Shown: positions 9,234 through 18,512, numbered from the stretch's first letter. The stretch is DNA of 42,900 bases from Saprospiraceae bacterium (GCA_027080725.1 JALWRC010000089.1:1-42900); one strand, 5' to 3'. Numbers and translations: made by a program. The notes: generated by a model not told the origin, from the sequence alone.

Positions 9234-9273
9234 AAAAAAACAAAAATTTTAATCCGCATTTATGGGCGGATTA
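9234..9273 (-). terminator. second terminator-like hairpin after acpP
   Basis: TAATCCGC (9250-9257) pairs perfectly with GCGGATTA (9266-9273). Read on the minus strand, the stem is followed by AAATTTTTG and then a long T run (complement of the A run at 9234-9240). Confidence 0.55.
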
Positions 9274-9284
9274 TCTGAGTAAAC

Positions 9285-9330
9285 TAAAAAAATATCCACA
9301 GATGACAACTTTTTGTCATGCTGTGGATAT
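9285..9330 (-). terminator. strong Rho-independent terminator of acpP
   Basis: A 17-bp stem with one bulged base: ATATCCACAGATGACAA (9292-9308) against TTGTCATGCTGTGGATAT (9313-9330). On the minus strand a run of seven T follows (complement of 9285-9291). It lies 44 bp behind the acpP stop. Confidence 0.85.
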
Positions 9331-9373
9331 CTCGTTAATACTTCTCCCCCATACTCGAAGAGGAAAATATCAT

Positions 9374-9610
9374 TTATCCAACACTCTTTTCGAGATACTC
9401 AATAGCAGTACCTACTGTCTGAATGTTTTCTGCTTCCTCGTCAGGGATAGATACATCAAATTCTTTTTCAAACTCCATGATTAGTTCAACAGTATCTAGA
9501 GAGTCAGCTCCCAGATCGTTAATAAAACTAGCATCCGGAGTAACCTCTGAAGCGTCTACTCCTAATTTGTCCACTATAATTTGTGTGACTTTTTCTGCAA
9601 TACTTGCCAT
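9374..9610 (-). CDS. acpP: acyl carrier protein
   Basis: 78 residues, acidic, the standard ACP size. The phosphopantetheine attachment site is Ser37 in [15 protein letters not shown]. It carries growing acyl chains for FabF and the other fatty-acid synthesis enzymes. The start ATG is preceded by a good promoter (TTG, 20 nt, TAATTTTG). A strong terminator right behind the gene allows acpP to be made in excess of fabF, as expected for an abundant carrier. Confidence 0.97.
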   Translation of the reverse strand: MASIAEKVTQIIVDKLGVDASEVTPDASFINDLGADSLDTVELIMEFEKEFDVSIPDEEAENIQTVGTAIEYLEKSVG

Positions 9611-9643
9611 TTCTTAATGTTTATAGGTTCATAAAATGAGGTG

Positions 9644-9674
9644 CAAAATTAAGGTATTCAAGGCGTTTGACCAA
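9644..9674 (-). promoter_or_regulatory. acpP promoter: TTG, 20-nt spacer, TAATTTTG
   Basis: Read on the minus strand, TTG (complement of 9672-9674) and the exact -7 element TAATTTTG (complement of 9644-9651) are separated by 20 nt, the textbook Bacteroidota arrangement. It lies 33 nt from the start codon. Confidence 0.75.
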
Positions 9675-9936
9675 TAAATTGCAGTATTTTTATCAAATTG
9701 TGCCAAGCAGCCCCCTGTTTCCCTTGATTTGCAACAAAATATATACATATTTCATACCGTCTAACACCATCGCTTCGCAAGATGTTCCCATTTCTACATT
9801 TATTTACAAATTACCTCTTAACATATTGATTATGTTCAATATACACACAATGAAATATTGTAATTTCCAATGGAATAGACGAAAGTATGAAAAAAATATG
9901 CACTTTTGTCCGTTGTTATTCTCTAAAATATGGTTT
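9675..9936 (+). other. AT-rich spacer between the acpP promoter and pyk
   Basis: The region is low in G+C and has no convincing gene. The frame that extends pyk upstream through here has no family similarity and should not be annotated as coding. A near-consensus -7 element CACTTTTG (9901-9908, one mismatch) lies 28 nt before the pyk ATG. Confidence 0.5.
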
Positions 9937-11379
9937 ATGAAAACAAATTTTACTCCCACTTTCGAAAGGACCAAAATTATCGCCACTTTAGGCCCGACAA
10001 GTAATTCCTATAGCCAACTAAAAGCTTTGGCTAAAGCAGGTGTAGATATGTTTCGACTGAATTTCTCGCATGCAAATTACGACGAAATTCCCAAGATTAT
10101 TGAAGACATTAATCGGGTCAATGAGGAACTGGGAACTCATGTTGGGATTATTGCTGACCTCCAGGGACCGAAATTGAGAATCGGAGAAATCAAGGACGGA
10201 AGCATCCAAGTGGAAGCCGGAGATATCTTGACCTTTGTCAACCAAAAAGTACTAGGCACCAAAGAGGCTATCTATATGAGCTATGAGGGGTTTGCCCGGG
10301 ATGTTAAAGTGGGTGAAAAAATTCTAATCGACGATGGAAAATTAGTCTTTGAAGTCTTGGAGAGCAACCAAAAGGACAAAGTCAAACTTAAAACCGTCTT
10401 TGGTGGTACATTATCTTCCAATAAAGGAGTCAACCTTCCGGATACGGCTATTTCTCTACCTTGTCTCACCCAAAAAGACTTAAGCGACTTAGCATTTATT
10501 CTCGAGCAGCCGGTCCATTGGATCGCCCTCTCATTCGTCCGTTCGGCATCGGATATTGTAGAATTGAGAAAGTATATTGATCAGCATAATCACTATGCTA
10601 AAATTATCGCCAAAATCGAAAAGCCGGAAGCACTCGACAATATCAATGCCATTATCGATGAAAGCGATGCCATTATGATTGCTAGAGGGGATTTGGCAGT
10701 GGAAGTCAGATTAGAGCGCCTTCCCGCCATACAGAAATCCATTATAAAAAAATGCATCAACCGCTCTCGTCCGGTCATCGTAGCTACCCAGCTTATGGAA
10801 AGCATGATCACCAATCCCTATCCGACTCGAGCGGAAATAACCGATGTAGCCAACTCGGTAATGGACGGCACGGACGCCGTCATGCTCAGTGCAGAAACCT
10901 CTGTTGGAGCCCATCCGGTCAAAGTAGTCGAAATCATGCGACGTATATTGGCCGAAACGGAAAAGTCTCTGGACTGGGGGAGAAATCGTGCCGATATCCT
11001 CCCTTTCAGCAACACCTTTGCCTCAGATGTAGTATGCTTGAATGCCGTAAATACCGGAGAATTATTGGACGCTAAAGCCATTGTCGGTATTACCGTATCG
11101 GGCTATACCGCTTTTAAAATATCCAGTTTTAGACCCAAATCCAAAATCTTTATATTTTCTAATCAAAAACATATTCTCAACACTCTAAACCTCGTTTGGG
11201 GGGTCACTTGCTACCTGCACAACAACCAGGAATCTACAGACAATAGCATCGATGATACGTTGCAAATCCTACAAGAGTACCATCATGTCAATAAAGGGGA
11301 TTATGTGATTAACACCGGGACCATGCCACTCCGGAAAATGGGAAGAACAAACTTCTTAAAAGTATCCAGAATTGATTGA
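9937..11379 (+). CDS. pyk: pyruvate kinase
   Basis: 480 residues from ATG 9937. It converts phosphoenolpyruvate and ADP to pyruvate and ATP, the last step of glycolysis. Starting here gives the usual N terminus (RTKIIATLGPTS). The open frame runs about 90 codons further upstream, but that part is AT-rich and unlike the family. Conserved sites include RLNFSHAN, the active-site KIEKPEALDNI with the catalytic Lys, MIARGDLAVEV for metal binding, ATQLMESM, and TRAEITDVANSVMDGTDAVMLSAETSVG. The C-terminal domain (about 350-480) is complete. It is divergent from acpP and appears to be monocistronic. Confidence 0.96.
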   Translation: MKTNFTPTFERTKIIATLGPTSNSYSQLKALAKAGVDMFRLNFSHANYDEIPKIIEDINRVNEELGTHVGIIADLQGPKLRIGEIKDGSIQVEAGDILTFVNQKVLGTKEAIYMSYEGFARDVKVGEKILIDDGKLVFEVLESNQKDKVKLKTVFGGTLSSNKGVNLPDTAISLPCLTQKDLSDLAFILEQPVHWIALSFVRSASDIVELRKYIDQHNHYAKIIAKIEKPEALDNINAIIDESDAIMIARGDLAVEVRLERLPAIQKSIIKKCINRSRPVIVATQLMESMITNPYPTRAEITDVANSVMDGTDAVMLSAETSVGAHPVKVVEIMRRILAETEKSLDWGRNRADILPFSNTFASDVVCLNAVNTGELLDAKAIVGITVSGYTAFKISSFRPKSKIFIFSNQKHILNTLNLVWGVTCYLHNNQESTDNSIDDTLQILQEYHHVNKGDYVINTGTMPLRKMGRTNFLKVSRID

Positions 11380-11414
11380 GACACGCATTTCTGATTTTAT
11401 CCAGATAACTACGT

Positions 11415-11443
11415 CAAAAAATAATCAAATGACTACTTTGATT
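11415..11443 (-). terminator. terminator of the menB-paaZ unit
   Basis: AATCAAA (11423-11429) and TTTGATT (11437-11443) form a 7-bp stem. On the minus strand it is followed by ATTTTTT (complement of 11416-11422). It lies 30 bp past the paaZ stop. Confidence 0.65.
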
Positions 11444-11472
11444 GCGATGATATGCCCTTGGGGCAAATTGGG

Positions 11473-13521
11473 TTAATCTTGCTGGCGTTTTTTGACCATG
11501 GTTAGGATAGTGGCGATCGCCACCGTCTCTCCGGTTTCGTCATACACATCGACCAAAAATTTGACAATACCCTTGGCAATATCTTCTTCATCGCGCTTCT
11601 CCTGATCCATTTTTTCTTTTACCGTCAGGCGGACACCAATCGTGGCCCCTGCATAAACGGGCTTCGTAAAACGGCATTCTTCCAATCCATAATTGAGTAG
11701 TACCGGACCTTTTGCCGGATCGACAAACAAACCTGCGGCGGCGGACAGAATAAAATAGCCATGCGCTACCCTTTGCTCAAAAATAGTACCATCCAGCGAG
11801 GTTATATCGGTATGGGCATAAAAATGGTCCCAACTCACATTGGCAAACTGCACGATATCGGTCTCTGTAATGGTTCGCTTATGGGTGATGACGGTTTCGC
11901 CTACAGATAAATCTTCAAAGTACTTTCTAAACACATGTTGTCCCGGGTCTTTGTATTGGGCTCCGGGTTGAAATACTTGTGTGACCTCAGCCAGCATCGA
12001 GGGAGACCCTTGAAGGGCTGTGCGCTGCAGGTAGTGCTTTACTCCGCGTTCTCCTCCCATTTCTTCTCCTCCTCCGGCACGGCCGGGTCCTCCGTGAACC
12101 AACATGGGCATGGGAGAGCCATGTCCGGTGCTCTCCTTGGCTGATTCACGATTGAGGATGAGGATTCTGCCATTGTAGGCTGCAGCTCCCAACACAAAGG
12201 TTTGGGCGATGTCCGGATCAAAAGTGACGATGGTAGAGACCAAAGAGCCTTTTCCCATACGGGTTAAGGTAATAGCATCCTCTATTGACTTATAGGGCAT
12301 TACCGTGGTTACCGGCCCAAACGCTTCCGTTTCATGCACCTGGGTGTGTTTGAAGGGGGCTTTCTCATGAAGAACTACCGGAGACAAAAATGCTCCGTTC
12401 TCACATCCTTCCCCGACCGGTCGAACCTCGCCCGTTGTACCATATACGATTTCTGCTGTCCTCGCCAGGATGTTGATGCGATCTCGTACCTCTTCTACTT
12501 GAGCTTTGCTGACCAAAGGCCCCATGCGAACCCCTTCGACGGAGGGGTCTCCTATAGTGGTTTTGTCCAATTGTTTGGAGAGGGCTTGAATGACGGAATC
12601 GACCAGGTCTTCCGGTACGATCACTCTTCGTATCGCGGTACATTTCTGTCCGCATTTAACGGTCATTTCGCGTCGAACCTCCTTGACAAAAAGGTCAAAC
12701 TCCTCTGTTCCGGGCCGGGCATCCGGCCCTAAGACGGCGGCATTCAGACTATCCGCTTCCATATTAAACGGCACGGACTCCGAGACGATTCGAGGATGGC
12801 ATTTGAGCATTCGACCGGTCGAGGCGGAGCCGGTAAATGTTACAACATCTTGAGCCGTTACAAAGTCTAAGATGTCATGTGCGGAGCCACAAATGAGCTG
12901 GAGAGCACCTTCGGGCAAAATCTCCGAAGCTATGATGTCCTGTACCATTTCTTGTGCCAAATAACACGTACCGGAAGCCGGTTTGACTACGGCCGGAACT
13001 CCCGCAAGCAGATTGACTGCAATTTTTTCAAGCATCCCCCAAATGGGAAAATTAAACGCGTTGATGTGAATGGCAACTCCTTCCCTCGGCACCAAAATAT
13101 GCTGGCCGATAAAAGTTCCCCCTTTGGACAACCCGACGGTTTCCCCTTCGACCAGGTATCTCTTGCTGCCGAGCTTCCTTCTGAGACTGGCATAGGCAAA
13201 CAGGTTGCCGATTCCCCCTTCGATATCGATCCAGCTATCTGATTTTGTCGCTCCCGTCATATGGGAAACAGGGTAATATTTCTTCCTCAATCCGTGCAGA
13301 TGCAGAGCGAGTTTCTTTAGCATGAGACCGCGCTCGTAAAAAGTCATCTTTCTCAGTGCAGGACCGCCGGTATCTCTTCCGTTTTGTAATACCGCTTCCA
13401 AATCAAGTCCTTTTGCGCTAACCACCCCAATTGTTTGGCCGTTAATCGCATTGATTAGCGGTGTTCCTTCGCCTTCGCCAAATGTCCATTTTCCCAGGAC
13501 GTAACTGTTGTATTTTTTCAT
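11473..13521 (-). CDS. paaZ: PaaZ-type bifunctional protein: aldehyde dehydrogenase plus MaoC-like hydratase
   Basis: 682 residues, full length for PaaZ (E. coli 681). In the known pathway it opens the oxepin-CoA ring of phenylacetate degradation and oxidises the resulting semialdehyde. Residues 1-500 are the aldehyde dehydrogenase, with FTGSASTGR (229-237), Glu256 in NMEADSLNA and Cys294 in GQKCTAIRR. Residues 530-680 are an R-specific MaoC hydratase with Asp565 and His570 in NVSWDHFYAHTD, followed by VAHGYFILSAAAGLF. It lies 11 bp behind menB on the same strand, so the two are probably co-transcribed. No other paa gene is in the window, so its substrate here is unproven. Confidence 0.93.
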   Translation of the reverse strand: MKKYNSYVLGKWTFGEGEGTPLINAINGQTIGVVSAKGLDLEAVLQNGRDTGGPALRKMTFYERGLMLKKLALHLHGLRKKYYPVSHMTGATKSDSWIDIEGGIGNLFAYASLRRKLGSKRYLVEGETVGLSKGGTFIGQHILVPREGVAIHINAFNFPIWGMLEKIAVNLLAGVPAVVKPASGTCYLAQEMVQDIIASEILPEGALQLICGSAHDILDFVTAQDVVTFTGSASTGRMLKCHPRIVSESVPFNMEADSLNAAVLGPDARPGTEEFDLFVKEVRREMTVKCGQKCTAIRRVIVPEDLVDSVIQALSKQLDKTTIGDPSVEGVRMGPLVSKAQVEEVRDRINILARTAEIVYGTTGEVRPVGEGCENGAFLSPVVLHEKAPFKHTQVHETEAFGPVTTVMPYKSIEDAITLTRMGKGSLVSTIVTFDPDIAQTFVLGAAAYNGRILILNRESAKESTGHGSPMPMLVHGGPGRAGGGEEMGGERGVKHYLQRTALQGSPSMLAEVTQVFQPGAQYKDPGQHVFRKYFEDLSVGETVITHKRTITETDIVQFANVSWDHFYAHTDITSLDGTIFEQRVAHGYFILSAAAGLFVDPAKGPVLLNYGLEECRFTKPVYAGATIGVRLTVKEKMDQEKRDEEDIAKGIVKFLVDVYDETGETVAIATILTMVKKRQQD

Positions 13522-13532
13522 GTAGTAGTGAT

Positions 13533-14357
13533 TTAAGGGAATTTAGGGAATTTTGAAAAATCGGGTTTTCTCTTCTCAACAAATGCATTTCTACCTTCCT
13601 GTGCTTCCTCCATGAGGTAGTACATCAGAGTAGCATCTCCGGCAAACTCCATAAGGCCACGTTGGCCGTCGAGTTCGGCATTGAGACCGCGCTTAATCAT
13701 GCGAATGGCCATCGGGCTGCGTTGCATGATGGTCTTGCACCAATCCACTACTTCATCCTCCAATTGGGACAAAGGAACCACCTTATTAACCATTCCCATT
13801 TCCCGAGCTTCTTGGGCCGAGTATTGGCGACAGAGAAACCATATTTCCCGGGCTTTCTTTTGTCCGACCAGCCTGGCGAGGTAAGAGGAACCAAACCCTG
13901 CGTCAAAACTGCCCACCTTGGGGCCGGTTTGACCGAAGATAGCATTCTCGCTGGCAATGGTGAGGTCACAAATGACGTGAAGGACATGCCCTCCGCCAAT
14001 GGCGTATCCATTGACCATGGCGATTACGGGTTTGGGAATATTTCTAATCTGCCGGTGTACATCCAAGATGTTCAGGCGCGGCACACCATCATCCCCGATA
14101 TAACCCCCGAGGCCCTTGACATTTTGGTCGCCACCGGAACAAAACGCTTTGTCTCCGATACCGGTAAGAACGACGACAAAAATCTCCGGTTTTTCGCGAC
14201 AAATTTCCAACGACTCTTTGATTTCCATCACGGTCTTTGGGCGAAAGGCGTTGTAGACTTCCGGTCTGTTGATTGTGATTTTGGCGATTCCTTCATAAAA
14301 TTCGAACAGGATATCTTCAAACTCCTTAATGATTTTCCATTCTCTTTGATTGCTCAT
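13533..14357 (-). CDS. menB: 1,4-dihydroxy-2-naphthoyl-CoA synthase
   Basis: 274 residues from ATG 14357 (MSNQREW). It closes the second ring of menaquinone from o-succinylbenzoyl-CoA. The frame stays open a further 115 codons upstream, but that part is unlike the family and overlaps the promoter region of the divergent gene at 14533. Signature motifs: [52 protein letters not shown] and the crotonase-fold C terminus [23 protein letters not shown] near-consensus -7 element (TACTTTTA, minus strand, 14389-14396) lies 31 nt upstream. It is followed by paaZ after 11 bp. Other men genes are not in the window. Confidence 0.95.
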   Translation of the reverse strand: MSNQREWKIIKEFEDILFEFYEGIAKITINRPEVYNAFRPKTVMEIKESLEICREKPEIFVVVLTGIGDKAFCSGGDQNVKGLGGYIGDDGVPRLNILDVHRQIRNIPKPVIAMVNGYAIGGGHVLHVICDLTIASENAIFGQTGPKVGSFDAGFGSSYLARLVGQKKAREIWFLCRQYSAQEAREMGMVNKVVPLSQLEDEVVDWCKTIMQRSPMAIRMIKRGLNAELDGQRGLMEFAGDATLMYYLMEEAQEGRNAFVEKRKPDFSKFPKFP

Positions 14358-14510
14358 TTGGATTATCTTTTCATTTTTGTTTGGAGTGTAAAAGTATGCT
14401 TTTATCTTCGAATACAGATACAAATACAATAAACATGTCATCTCCAGGATATCCGTGTGTATAACATGATATAGAAATCCACATAGCCCACAGGATTTGA
14501 AGACTTTCCT

Positions 14511-14518
14511 TACTTTTG
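14511..14518 (+). promoter_or_regulatory. -7 promoter element (TACTTTTG)
   Basis: An exact TAnnTTTG match, 14 nt before GTG 14533. It overlaps codons of the longest open frame and therefore rules out the TTG at 14497 as the start. Confidence 0.6.
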
Positions 14519-14532
14519 CCCAAAATTTCGAC

Positions 14533-15042
14533 GTGAGAAATCTCAAATATCCTTTACTCCTTTTTGTCGTATTTATTGCCGGGGTGCTCATCATGGGCAA
14601 TAACAACGCGTACGAGTACAAAGAGCACTCTCTAGTACTGGCTCCTGCGGACACCGCATGGAAATACCTGTCAGAGCCTCTGCATTGGAAGCATTGGAAC
14701 AAGCATGTCGAGGAGATTGAAAAATCTTCTGATAAACAGTATGTGGTACGATTTCATACCCCTAAAAATGCTACCTACACCCTGCAAATCCTCGATAAAA
14801 ACCGGGATAGTCTGTCCTTTGAATGCAAAATGCAATCCACAGAACTCAATAGGTACATCAAGTGGAAAATCAAACCGAGGATGGCTCTGTGCAGCTTGTT
14901 TGTAGAGGAAAAAACGCAGGGAAACCATTTTTTGGACAATGCAAAGTACGCCTTTGATGTGGAGGCTTACGATGAGGCGGCAGAAGCGTCCTACGACAGC
15001 CTACGACTCATGTTAAATGCAATAGCACATCATCCAAAATAA
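14533..15042 (+). CDS. membrane-anchored SRPBCC/START-like protein
   Basis: 169 residues if the GTG at 14533 is the start, chosen because the -7 element TACTTTTG lies just upstream. Residues 4-20 form one hydrophobic helix ([17 protein letters not shown]), which is an anchor or uncleaved signal. The rest resembles the start of a polyketide-cyclase/SRPBCC fold, with [28 protein letters not shown] followed by beta strands ([34 protein letters not shown]). Such folds bind hydrophobic ligands, but no ligand can be named here. The family call is moderate, and a Bacteroidota-specific hypothetical is the alternative. Confidence 0.65.
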   Translation: MRNLKYPLLLFVVFIAGVLIMGNNNAYEYKEHSLVLAPADTAWKYLSEPLHWKHWNKHVEEIEKSSDKQYVVRFHTPKNATYTLQILDKNRDSLSFECKMQSTELNRYIKWKIKPRMALCSLFVEEKTQGNHFLDNAKYAFDVEAYDEAAEASYDSLRLMLNAIAHHPK

Positions 15043-15072
15043 AAAAGCCTTCGGATGCTGATACCGAAGGCT
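15041..15072 (-). terminator. terminator of the amidohydrolase gene
   Basis: AGCCTTCGG (15046-15054) pairs perfectly with CCGAAGGCT (15064-15072). The T run lies on the minus strand (complement of AAAAAA at 15041-15046), so it mainly stops transcripts from the gene at 15193-16905. It sits right behind the convergent gene's stop and may work for both. Confidence 0.75.
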
Positions 15073-15192
15073 AAACAGGCAATTTCTTGAAAAGTAGCGT
15101 TTACTAGGTTATTTGAAGTAGTCACCTGATACCCTATAGAGTCCTTAAAACTGCAAAACGCTGCCTGAGATGTTAAAAATTTTTCAAAATTC

Positions 15193-16905
15193 TTATATTT
15201 TTTTTCGTTCGTAAACGATATTACCCCCTAATATGGTGTAAATCACTTTGTTATGAGGAATATCATTTTCTTTACATTTTGACAAATCTTTCGAAAAAAC
15301 AACGATATCTGCCCATTTTCCCGGCGTGAGGCTTCCTTTTTCCTTTTCTTCCCGTGCAGCATAGGCGTTCCAAATGGTGTATCCTTGTAAGATTTCTTCT
15401 CTTGTCATTCTCTGTTCGGGAAAAAGCGTCATTCCATTGTCCAGACGTCGGCGGGTGACGGCCGCATATATGTTGACAAAGGGGTTGATTTCCTCTACAG
15501 GCACATCGGTACCTATTGCCATTTTTGCTCCTGCGTCCAGGAGCGATCTCCAGGGGTATGCTCCGTGTTTTGCCCGGGAATGGCCCAATCGTTTGACCAC
15601 AAAGGGAGCATCTGATGTACAGTGTACCGGTTGCATAGAGGCGATAACTCCTAAGGTATGAAATCGTGGAATATCCGACGGATCAATATGTTGCGCGTGT
15701 TCGATACGCCAGCGGTGATCTTTCGTTAAAACCCCTGCTGTCAACTTTTCTTCGATGAGGTCTAAGACCGCACGATTGGCCCGGTCGCCAATAGCATGGA
15801 CGCAGAATTGCAGCCGGTGTTGGGCTGCCAAGTCAGAAAGTGCCTCCAAAGTATCTAAGGGGGTAGTATTTTGGCCAAAATAGTGCGGTTTGTCGGCGTA
15901 GGACTCCAACATCCATGCACCATAAGAGCCCAAGGCCCCATCAAAATAAGCTTTGATAGCGTTGCAGGAGACGGCATTGCTTTGGGCATTTAGAATCCCT
16001 GCGTCTAAAGCTTGTTTTAACCTCTTGGGCTCGCCCAAAAGCATCACATTCAATCGTACGCCGACCTCTCCTTTCCATTTTTGATACATCTGGTACTCCT
16101 CCGGAGTCGTTCCAGCATCCTGAAAAGAGGTGATTCCCCACTGCCAACAATGTTTCGAGGCCCGGAGAACAGCGTCTCTGAAGGTTTGTTCTCGCTCTGC
16201 CGGTGTTTTGTTATTCAAGTATTTTTGATAGGCCTTTTGTACCGGATACATGGCATTCTCCTCGAATACTCCGATAGGAGCTCCATCTGAAAACCGCAGG
16301 ATAGCTCCTCCTACTGGATCAGGAGATTCACTATTGATGCCGGCCAACTCCATGGCCTTTTTATTGGCAAACAAAGCATGCCCGCTAGCATGCGAGAGCA
16401 ATACGGGATTGTCCGGAGAAACAGCGCTTAAATCCCTATGGTCGGGATATCCGAAGTAATTTCGGATGGGGCGCTTGTCCCATTTCTCCTGGTGCCATCC
16501 TCGTCCGTAGATCCATTCGCCCGGTTTTGCCCGGGCCACACGTACCTTGACGCTATCGACAATCTCCTCCCAGCTCCGGGTATGCAGCAAGTTCAAGTTG
16601 GTCAGACTTTTTCCCATACTCAGGAAATGGCCATGCCCCTCTATCAAGCCCGGCATAACAAAAGCCCCCTTTACATCCAGAATTTGGGTGCTGTCCCCTC
16701 TGTAGTACTCCATTAGTGCTTTGGACGTACCCAGAGCGAGTATTTTTCCTGCACGAATGGCGATGGCATCTACAGAACGGTAGGCTGTATCCATGGTCAT
16801 CACGTTGCCGTTTATAATTAACATCTCTGCTTTAGGTTGTGGAGCAGTTGTTTGACAAGCAGATAGCAGAGTGAATAGTAGGAAGAAGGAAGACAGTCGA
16901 GTCAT
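15193..16905 (-). CDS. lipoprotein amidohydrolase (Amidohydrolase_3 / YtcJ-like)
   Basis: 570 residues. The lipobox LLSAC places Cys16 as the lipidated N terminus, so the enzyme is membrane-tethered outside the cytoplasm. The metal-dependent amidohydrolase pattern is present: IRAGKILALGTS near the N terminus, the HxH metal motif in GLIEGHGHFLSMG (about 90-102), then FCVHAIGDRANR, WRIEHAQHI and AIGTDVPVEEINPF, and the C-terminal SLTPGKWADIVVFSKD strand that closes the composite domain. The natural substrate of this family is seldom known, and hydrolysis of an amide or N-acyl bond is inferred. Monocistronic, with its own terminator downstream. No good -7 element was found upstream. Confidence 0.88.
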   Translation of the reverse strand: MTRLSSFFLLFTLLSACQTTAPQPKAEMLIINGNVMTMDTAYRSVDAIAIRAGKILALGTSKALMEYYRGDSTQILDVKGAFVMPGLIEGHGHFLSMGKSLTNLNLLHTRSWEEIVDSVKVRVARAKPGEWIYGRGWHQEKWDKRPIRNYFGYPDHRDLSAVSPDNPVLLSHASGHALFANKKAMELAGINSESPDPVGGAILRFSDGAPIGVFEENAMYPVQKAYQKYLNNKTPAEREQTFRDAVLRASKHCWQWGITSFQDAGTTPEEYQMYQKWKGEVGVRLNVMLLGEPKRLKQALDAGILNAQSNAVSCNAIKAYFDGALGSYGAWMLESYADKPHYFGQNTTPLDTLEALSDLAAQHRLQFCVHAIGDRANRAVLDLIEEKLTAGVLTKDHRWRIEHAQHIDPSDIPRFHTLGVIASMQPVHCTSDAPFVVKRLGHSRAKHGAYPWRSLLDAGAKMAIGTDVPVEEINPFVNIYAAVTRRRLDNGMTLFPEQRMTREEILQGYTIWNAYAAREEKEKGSLTPGKWADIVVFSKDLSKCKENDIPHNKVIYTILGGNIVYERKKI

Positions 16906-16992
16906 TGTTGATTTTTAGAATGATATAAGATATAATACGTGTCTGCTTGTGAAGAATCACAATCAAAGATAAGGGCAGCTAAGGAATAAGCG

Positions 16993-17000
16993 TATATTTG
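16993..17000 (+). promoter_or_regulatory. -7 promoter element (TATATTTG)
   Basis: An exact TAnnTTTG match, 19 nt upstream of the polyprenyl synthase ATG. No -33 TTG at a suitable distance. Confidence 0.55.
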
Positions 17001-17019
17001 CGCATAAACTTTTAGATAT

Positions 17020-17997
17020 ATGTTGAGAAGTTTGGAAACATACCGGCAATTATTCGAACAATACTTGTCTTCTTACGAATGGATGAATACACCGGATAGG
17101 CTGTATGAGCCCTTGAAGTATTTTATGTCATTGGGCGGAAAGCGCATCCGTCCTTCATTTACCCTGTTGGGATGTGAAATGTTTGGGCAGAAATGCGAAG
17201 ATGCGCTTTCGGCCTCCATGTCCGTAGAGTTATTTCATAATTTTAGCCTTATCCATGACGATATCATGGACAAAGCGCGATTGAGAAGGGGCAAATCTAC
17301 CGTCCATGTCAAGTACAACCCCAATCAGGCAATTTTATCCGGTGACGTGATGCTTATCTTGGCATACAAGCATCTCGAGCACCTGAGTGACTTCGACAAG
17401 CAGCGCAAAATCTTATCTATCTTTAATGAAACGGCACAATTTGTCTGCGAAGGACAGCAGATGGATATCGATTTCGAAGAGAATTTGGAGGTCTCAGCGG
17501 AGGATTACATTGAAATGATTACAAATAAAACGGCGGTATTACTCGGTGCTGCACTCGTAATTGGGGCTATTATTGGAGGTGCGTGCGAGGAAAATACCAA
17601 ACGGCTTTATGAATATGGCATAAACATAGGTATCGCCTTTCAGATTAAGGATGATTTGCTGGATGTTTTTGGAAATGCGGACAAAACCGGGAAAATTCAA
17701 TCCGGGGACATCTATCAGAATAAAAAGACCCAACTGTATATCATGGCGCGTGACAGGAGCAATCCCGCTGATCAGAAGCGCCTAAAGGAGTTATACAGAA
17801 CAACAGAACGCTCTCCCCAAAAAATTGATGAAGTGGTATCCATCTTCAACAAATACAATATCCAAAATGAAGTGGAACAAGTTATTTCGGAGTATTTGGA
17901 CCGAGCACTCCGCTCTTTGGATGGGCTTAAAATCGATAAACCAGATAAGGATTATCTTATACAACTCGCGTATAAAATGGTCAGACGCTCTTATTAA
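17020..17997 (+). CDS. short-chain polyprenyl diphosphate synthase
   Basis: 325 residues, trans-isoprenyl diphosphate synthase fold. Substrate-binding LGGKRIRP lies at 38-45. The first Asp-rich motif is DDIMD (80-84) followed by RRGKSTVH, and the second is DDLLD (211-215) in FQIKDDLLDVFG. The residue five positions before the first motif is Phe75, a bulky residue that usually limits the product to C15-C20, so farnesyl or geranylgeranyl diphosphate is the likely product rather than a long chain. This is inferred from the chain-length rule only. It may feed menaquinone, carotenoid or undecaprenol pathways. The start is supported by a -7 element 19 nt upstream. Confidence 0.92.
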   Translation: MLRSLETYRQLFEQYLSSYEWMNTPDRLYEPLKYFMSLGGKRIRPSFTLLGCEMFGQKCEDALSASMSVELFHNFSLIHDDIMDKARLRRGKSTVHVKYNPNQAILSGDVMLILAYKHLEHLSDFDKQRKILSIFNETAQFVCEGQQMDIDFEENLEVSAEDYIEMITNKTAVLLGAALVIGAIIGGACEENTKRLYEYGINIGIAFQIKDDLLDVFGNADKTGKIQSGDIYQNKKTQLYIMARDRSNPADQKRLKELYRTTERSPQKIDEVVSIFNKYNIQNEVEQVISEYLDRALRSLDGLKIDKPDKDYLIQLAYKMVRRSY

Positions 17998-18154
17998 TGT
18001 GCGTATTACAAACTGAACGTTTTAATAGCAACAAAAGGCCAATCTCAAAGGATTGTTTTAGTATCTCATACTTCAACGGAGAAAAATAGCTACGTCTAAT
18101 TCTGGATAAACTTTGTTCTTGATGTACTTGTGCGCCAGGAACAAAACAAATACA
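17998..18154. other. spacer before the repeat segment
   Basis: No gene. An inverted repeat TTTGTTC ... GAACAAA lies at about 18112-18146. No T run follows on either strand. Confidence 0.35.
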
Positions 18155-18512
18155 ATATAAACTCGCTCTTTATGTGTACAAGAGATAAATGGTTAAAACC
18201 GTGGGCTATGTTAACGGCATTGCTCCTATTTTTTGAGTGGGGCATGAGGCGCTCAAACGGGAGTTATGCCATAGCATAATGACTGTTTGAGCAACGAAGA
18301 GTCAGAGGAAGATAGAAGACGCAATGCATTGTGTCTGTACACTTTATACTGTAGTTATTTTCGCGTGGAGCACTAGTGCTCCGCACAAGAAATAAATATA
18401 CATAGCAACCGAAGCTATTTTTCTCTGAATCAAGGCTCTCAAACGGGAGCTATGCCGTAGTATAATGACTGTTTGAGCAACGAAGAGTCAGGGGAAAAGA
18501 GCGAGTTTATAT
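18155..18512. repeat. 358-bp non-coding element bounded by 17-bp perfect inverted repeats (MITE-like)
   Basis: ATATAAACTCGCTCTTT at 18155-18171 and its exact reverse complement at 18496-18512 bound a segment without an open frame. Inside are a REP-like core shared with 39704-39725 (GGTTAAAACCGTGGGCTA, about 18189-18206) and a duplicated unit that can fold into a two-part hairpin. There is no transposase gene. A miniature mobile element or remnant is inferred. I see no target-site duplication that proves it. Confidence 0.55.
18252..18376. repeat. hairpin repeat unit, copy A
   Basis: It starts CTCAAACGGGAGTTATGCC, and the first 59 bp match copy B (18438 onward) except for four transitions. TCAAAC pairs with GTTTGA and encloses an inner stem TTATGC/GCATAA. 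It ends with GTAGTTATTTT and GGAGCACTAG, the latter forming the left half of a perfect 16-bp palindrome GGAGCACTAGTGCTCC (18367-18382). Confidence 0.7.

Noticed and set aside
9667-9936. 90-codon 5' extension of pyruvate kinase
   Set aside because: AT-rich, no similarity to the family. The internal Met at 9937 gives the normal length and N terminus.
11473-13521. Phenylacetate-degradation cluster
   Set aside because: Only paaZ is present. No paaA-E, paaG or paaK homologue is in the window, so a pathway claim is not supported.
13662-14432. 256-residue plus-strand frame opposite menB
   Set aside because: It is antisense to a clear menB gene, has no family features and no promoter. It is a shadow frame.
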